A model generated the notes under the pieces. That model worked only from the letters and a program-made list of their open reading frames with translations. It did no database searches and was not told the origin of the DNA. The translations under genes and the position numbers were made by a program. 64,000 bases of DNA, taken from positions 14,873,635 to 14,937,634 of the forward strand of contig NC_052679.1 of NCBI RefSeq assembly GCF_016802725.1, in the 5' to 3' direction. Positions within the stretch are counted from its first letter, which is position 1; every line of letters starts with the position of its first letter. The stretch is from Solenopsis invicta (taxonomy: Eukaryota; Arthropoda; Insecta; Hymenoptera; Formicidae). Of the stretch, positions 58,835-64,000 are shown one piece after another.

Positions 58835-60467
58835 TTATTTTTCACATAAAATTCTTTACTTACATTCTTTACTTTTTTTTCCGGGATTAAGAGAAAAGGT
58901 GGAGGAGTCTTAAAAATGCTTGTTAACAAAAACTATTAAATTGCTCGTCAATGCTGAAGTAAAAAATGTATCCATGTAAAATAAAAAATTGTAAAAGAAA
59001 AATACATTCCCAAATAAAAAAAAACAATATTTTTTTTGTTATTTCATATAAACTTAATTTACAAATAAAATTTATTTACAAATGAAATTTATTTGATTGA
59101 TCTATGTTATAATTGTTTTAAATAATCTCCTAACTTTAAAAACTTGTAAATTTTTAATTTGATGAACCATGCTTTTCAAAATTAACTTCATGTGTTACAT
59201 CTTACATCGTGGTTTCCGGCTTCATGTAACGTGTTTTAAAGACTTACAAAATATTCGATACGCAGTTTGCATGAGTTGGGTTGTAATAATGAAATTATTA
59301 TGTATACACACAAACATCCAATGTCGGCTCATATTGGCATTATTTCGTTATATTTCTGATTTAATTCTTTCGACCCTTATAAAAAAATACTATTAAATTC
59401 GCAAAAAAAATTATTTGAAACCGTTGGAAAGGTATTTGCATTCAATAATTTCTACTATTGAAAATTATTACAAAATTATTCGCATTGAATAATTTCCAAT
59501 AATTTTTTTGCAAGTCTAATAGTCTTTTTTTTATAAGAGAGTCTAATTTCTTTTAATTTATTTAACTTTTATCTTTTTAACTAGTTACTATCCAATCCTA
59601 TCAAATTATATAAAAATGATCTAAACATATCACATGTACTCTAACAAACACCGAATATAATTATAGATGTAATGCTATATAACATATATATGTATATAAC
59701 ATTACATCTATGTCATATCCATGTTTCAGCATTTATTGGAACTCGTTAAATTGGTGTTGTCGAATTGAACCTCATTGTCCAACAGTGAGAATTGGATTGA
59801 TACTTCATTCTTCATTATTAAGCAAAAATGAGCACAAATGTGTTTGCTCTATTTTTTTTCACGTTTCCCTATCCGAAAAGTATCGCTAATTGTAAAAACT
59901 CATTATCTTTATCTGTTAATAACGTTTTTCTTTCACAATAATTTAACAGACATAATTGTATCAATAAAATATTGTACTCTGAATACGATTGTCATAAAAT
60001 ATTTGTGTTGTCACGAAATGTTCATTTGAAAGCATTATTCCTTAGTATCACTCTCAAATTGAGACTAAATGATTTGAAAAATAGGTGTTCTAACAAAAAT
60101 AATGGCTCGTTTTTTATATGGTTCCATTTCATAATTAACTAAAATAAGCTTATTAATGTTAATAAATTTATTAATATCTTCAAAAACAAATTTTTAAAAA
60201 TGAATCATTTACAAAAAATATCAATACAGTCAAATTGTATTTTTTTTCTATTATTTTCATACATGTTAAATTATGATTATTCAAGAAGGTATCCTGTAAT
60301 TCATTTTTGTTTGTTTGTGGAATTACTTAATTACCTTCTGTTTGAAATCTCGTGTTTTTTCTTTGCAATACAATTCTGCAAGTAAACACTCTTAATTTTA
60401 TACATATATAATAAAATGTGTATTATTCCCAGTAAATAGAATAATTATCAATGCAATGTAGAAAGGA

Positions 60468-60590
60468 ACCACGTTGCCGGAAGGAGACCCGGTAGATGAT
60501 CGATCTTCGTAGGAAAATCAAGCCCTGGGCTTAGGAATGAATCACATCGGCTGCCGAAGGAAAACCCGATGAACTAGATGTCCTACTTTA
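60468..60590. other. GC-richer segment of unknown origin
   Basis: About 120 bp containing TTGCCGGAAGGAGACCCGG and CATCGGCTGCCGAAGGAAAA within very AT-rich DNA. It has no clear ORF or fold. It may be a fragment of a retroelement. Confidence 0.3.
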
Positions 60591-61024
60591 AAAAAAAAGT
60601 GTTCAGATAAGAAGAATGTAAGGGAGAAAATGAGAGATCCTAGCTTGACAATTTGATATTTTCGCGAATAAAGATGACTTGCGAATTTTGTCGAAGGCTA
60701 TTTTTCACAAATAAAGTATTCATTTGTTAATTACTTGCTATCCATTTCTTAAATGTCAACGAAATTTGACGTAATAAAGACATTTTTCATATCGAATTAC
60801 ATAACTAAGATTTGCTAGACATAATGCAACATAGATATTCAAAAAGAGAGAAGGTAGCCATTCAAATGAATAAATTACCAAAGAAATTTTGCTGTAATTT
60901 AAAGACTCGGTTAAAACGAATGTTTACTAAATTTATACACTGTATTTAATGATAACGATTGGATGGACACTTACACATTTCGTATAAAGAAATAATCTAA
61001 TGTCAAGTCCATGTTATATATATA

Positions 61025-62438
61025 CAGTATGGGACATTTAAAACGTTACAAATTATTCCTGAAACTATCATATTGTAGCAAAAAATGTTCACGACAAAAG
61101 TTGTTTTATGATTTCAAGAGGAATCACAAATAATAACTTCACCAAAGGATGATGGATAAAATAAACTCCCTGGAATGGTAAGTAAAAATAATATCAAAAC
61201 ATAAATCAATGCCGTTAGAATCAATACTAGATGTTCGTGTATAAAATTAATACATACATTAAGCAGTTATTAGTACAATAGACATTTCGTAATATTATAC
61301 TTATACTGAAGATGATCAAAAATTGAGGATCGAAACATTTATTATACTTATAACTACTTGTCAATACATGTATTAATTTTACACATGAATATCTAGTGTT
61401 GGCTTTCATGGCATTGATTTATATTTTGATTTACATTTTCAAAACCTTTCCTCATTTAATTTTAATAAAAATGATATTTTGTAGTTTTAGAGTTCCTGTA
61501 TTTGTTTCTGGCTTTAAAAAATTTTTAATTTATTGGGTATTATCAGCATATGTTGAAGTATAAGTTATAAGAATGTTATTAGTGTAAAACTATAGTAAAA
61601 TGAGCAATATTAAGTGAAAGTTAAGCAATTTGTGAACACAAATTAATAAGTGAAGAGTTATTTAGTCAGAGTAGATCTTGATGATTAAAAACATTTTTTG
61701 CGCAAATCTTACAAATTTCCAATAGTAAAATACTGCAATAAAATGTAAAATACTGGGAGAAAATTATTAAAAGCTGTAACAAACAGTACTATCAAAAGTA
61801 CCGTAATCGATATTTAAAACAGTTCCTATCAAACAATGCTTTTTTAGTAAATTTTTTAATAAAGTTTTACTTTTTTTTATCAAGCAGAACATGAAGTCTT
61901 AAAGAACGATTATCACGTTTTATTAATAAGAAAATATTAATTAATATATTCGTAAAGTTAAACAATAATTTACTAGATGTTTAATAGCTTTATGTGCTTT
62001 CAATATTTGTCAGATATAATAAATTAAAATTTATAAAAATCAAAATTAGATTCAGCAGCTTCAAAACTACGTAAAAACATACCGTTTTTATTTGCCACTT
62101 CGGGAATCAAACTCGATCCATTTACCAATTAGCCTTTCGAACAAAATCGATTTTTAATTTTTAAGGTCATCGCTATTTTTTTATAGAATTAATATAATTC
62201 TTTTACATAATGATTCTTTTAATTATTTTGCATATAAAAGTATTACGGTAGTTATCGAAAAAATTATTCTGACATATTTTGACATAAAGCATAAAATATC
62301 TCGTAAACTAATTTTTTGATAATTGTGCCTTGATACTTTTACGTACACACTGAATCAATTAATACAAAGAAAAAACATAACTATTTGAAACGTAGTTTCA
62401 AAGATAACAATTTGTAACGCTTTAAATGTCCTAAATTG
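61025..62438. mobile_element. 1.41-kb Tc1/mariner-like element, no intact transposase
   Basis: CAGTATGGGACATTTAAAAC and the inverted right end CAATTTAGGACATTTAAAGC continue as GTTACAAATT and GAAACTA. TA flanks both ends (61023-61024, 62439-62440). The interior is AT-rich, without a transposase-like frame. It holds a secondary inverted repeat at about 61185-61445. Confidence 0.75.
61185..61445. repeat. Inverted repeat nested in the 61.0-62.4 kb element
   Basis: ATAAATCAATGCC, ACTAGAT and AAAATTAATACAT blocks at the left recur inverted at the right, with arms of about 110 bp. The centre contains CTGAAGATGATC...GATCGAAAC, which resembles the conserved core of a hammerhead ribozyme. Confidence 0.6.
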
Positions 62439-64000
62439 TATATAATATATACATATAATAAACTATTGCAATTGTTATGAAAACATTTCAACAGGTTTTA
62501 ATGTAATATCGTAACATAAAAGCACCAAAAAAAAGTCTTACACTTAAAAGGAGATTTAATCTCGGCATAAACATCATAAAATTCACGGTAGCCGCGAAAG
62601 TCGTTTGTTAAAATGAATAATTTAACACACTTCCCTCTTAATGACAGTTGCAACAACAATACTGACAGCCAATCGTACGATAATCGCGATTAACAATTTT
62701 CGATTTTAAGCAATATTAATGCAAGCAAAAAATCCAAAAACAATAACGATCTGTTATAAGATGTATAAATGATTCAGCAATCATTATTATAAATCTAATT
62801 AAAACTGTAATTGAATGTTTTGCTATCTGAAATGACATGTCACAGATTACCAAGAACTAAAAAGGAATTTTTTTAATACGTTGCTCCAGTATGTTGACAG
62901 TGATACATCACGTAGATTAATTAAAAAGGTAATAATCGAACTGTCAACACGCACTTGTCAATGATCTACAGATGGCATCGGACAATTTATCTCTGTTACA
63001 TCATATATATATCAAAATAAACAACGGTAGATAAAATGGCTACTACCAGCTTTAAAAGAAGATAATAATCATCAATATAGTAAACGAGATATATGGGTTT
63101 GCTAACTAGTAACACATGACTTTTTTTCTTTAATTGAAATAGGCAAAATCGCTAGAAATACATTAAAGCATAACAGTGACTATATTAATCATATTTCTCT
63201 CTGCCTATTTTTTTACCTCCAACACATACATACCCGCACAATTATATGCATACATACATGTTTGCGCATACATACTCGCATAAGCTACATGCACTCCCTT
63301 TCTCTCTTTCTTCTCATTCTCTCTATCTCTCTCTATTCCTTTTTGCCCCTTGCCCCTATCACTCACTCGGTCTTTGTTTCCGACACATTCAGCATACAGT
63401 AACAGTTATACACATATACCGAGCAGAACGGCCATATGCCATTTCAATCGTAAGACTAGCGGAGGCCTGTACTAATGTGAGCTGTGCTACTAAAGGAGTC
63501 GGGCAATAATAGAATCCCTTAGAGGTCTCAGCGAAGGAAGATTTTTCTTTTTTTTTCTTCTTTTTTGTAACGCATCGAAGCACAGTACATGTAAAGGCCT
63601 CTATCTCGAGTTCCTGCGTTGCATTCGGAAAATTTATATATATATGTATATATATACTGCTTCTTTGCAATATCTTTTCACATTATTCCCGCTTTACTTC
63701 CGCTGCGAGGCACATATCATAGTAATATCATGCACACGCTCAGATAGCGAGAATATTTGATATTTCGTTTAATATACGCAAGCGCGTCATACACCGAAAA
63801 ACGTTACATATAGTTCCACTCACGTTTTCTTTTTTTTCCGATTCGTCTTCGCACCTTTATGATAATGTCTTAGCAATGGCGCGCGCATTTCACAGCAAAT
63901 TATATATTCGGGTTACATTCGAGACGATAACGATGCGAAACTGCACTATAAACAGTACCGAGCGTTAAACTAAAAACGAACGCAAATCGACCGAAAAATA
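62439..64000. other. No recognisable gene; composition changes toward the window end
   Basis: AT-rich until about 63.2 kb, then CT-rich low complexity (63.29-63.37 kb). A CpG-richer segment follows after about 63.67 kb, which may be the edge of another promoter outside the window. ORFs near 63.25-63.67 kb overlap on both strands and are low-complexity. Confidence 0.4.

Larger units (their letters stand above)
56847..61024. other. AT-rich DNA downstream of the SMIM30-like gene
   Basis: It probably begins with the SMIM30-like 3' UTR (donor-like GTAAGT at 56879, AATAAA at 57101). No further gene is seen. Small inverted repeats occur at about 59400-59515 and 59665-59710. A GC-richer stretch at 60468-60590 contrasts with its surroundings. 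Confidence 0.45.

Noticed and set aside
1..64000. CRISPR arrays, bacterial operons, riboswitches or origins
   Set aside because: No regularly spaced identical repeats or prokaryotic gene structure. The sequence is clearly animal nuclear DNA.

Overview
The window is AT-rich eukaryotic nuclear DNA, with spliced genes, GT/AG introns, long microsatellites and many small inverted-repeat transposons. The two clearly recognisable long proteins are a type II activin/TGF-beta receptor and the splicing factor SLU7. Both look insect-like. The AT-rich spacers mixed with CpG-rich islands fit Hymenoptera, perhaps an ant, but that placement is inference. Nothing bacterial (operons, Shine-Dalgarno sites, CRISPR) is present.

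Genes. From 1 to about 39.7 kb I find no gene I can name. There is one convincing orphan coding exon (3277-3579, minus) and a few weak exon candidates with good splice donors. A nine-exon punt/ACVR2-type receptor gene runs on the minus strand at 39716-47769. Every splice phase closes, giving 528 residues. SLU7 (54239-55963, minus) is a single-exon 574-codon ORF. Head-to-head with it, 707 bp away, a 58-residue plus-strand ORF (56670-56846) is an SMIM30-like membrane microprotein. The rest, to 64 kb, is AT-rich and repeat-bearing.

Mobile DNA and repeats. Several elements have target duplications visible by eye. They are a 2.93-kb PIF/Harbinger element (49013-51944, TTA duplication) carrying a nested TA-flanked mariner-type MITE (50905-51052), a 464-bp hAT-like element (48502-48965, 7-bp duplication), a 1.41-kb Tc1/mariner-like element (61025-62438), and a 201-bp palindrome (10050-10250) whose empty site is preserved in a related repeat near 29.2 kb. 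Larger imperfect inverted repeats lie at 4886-7295, 12984-14470, 19641-20180 and 33974-34651. Intron 1 of the receptor gene carries a (TACA)n tract of about 0.6 kb.

Most unusual locus. At 4886-7295 a diverged inverted duplication carries a CpG-rich promoter-like segment and a putative 5' exon in three copies (one minus, two plus). Splice donors point outward, two hairpin MITEs sit at the symmetry axis, and a 416-bp TIR element in the right arm is flanked by 128-bp direct repeats. It could be an inverted promoter/exon duplication, a composite foldback transposon, or a source of long hairpin RNA. The sequence alone does not decide between these.
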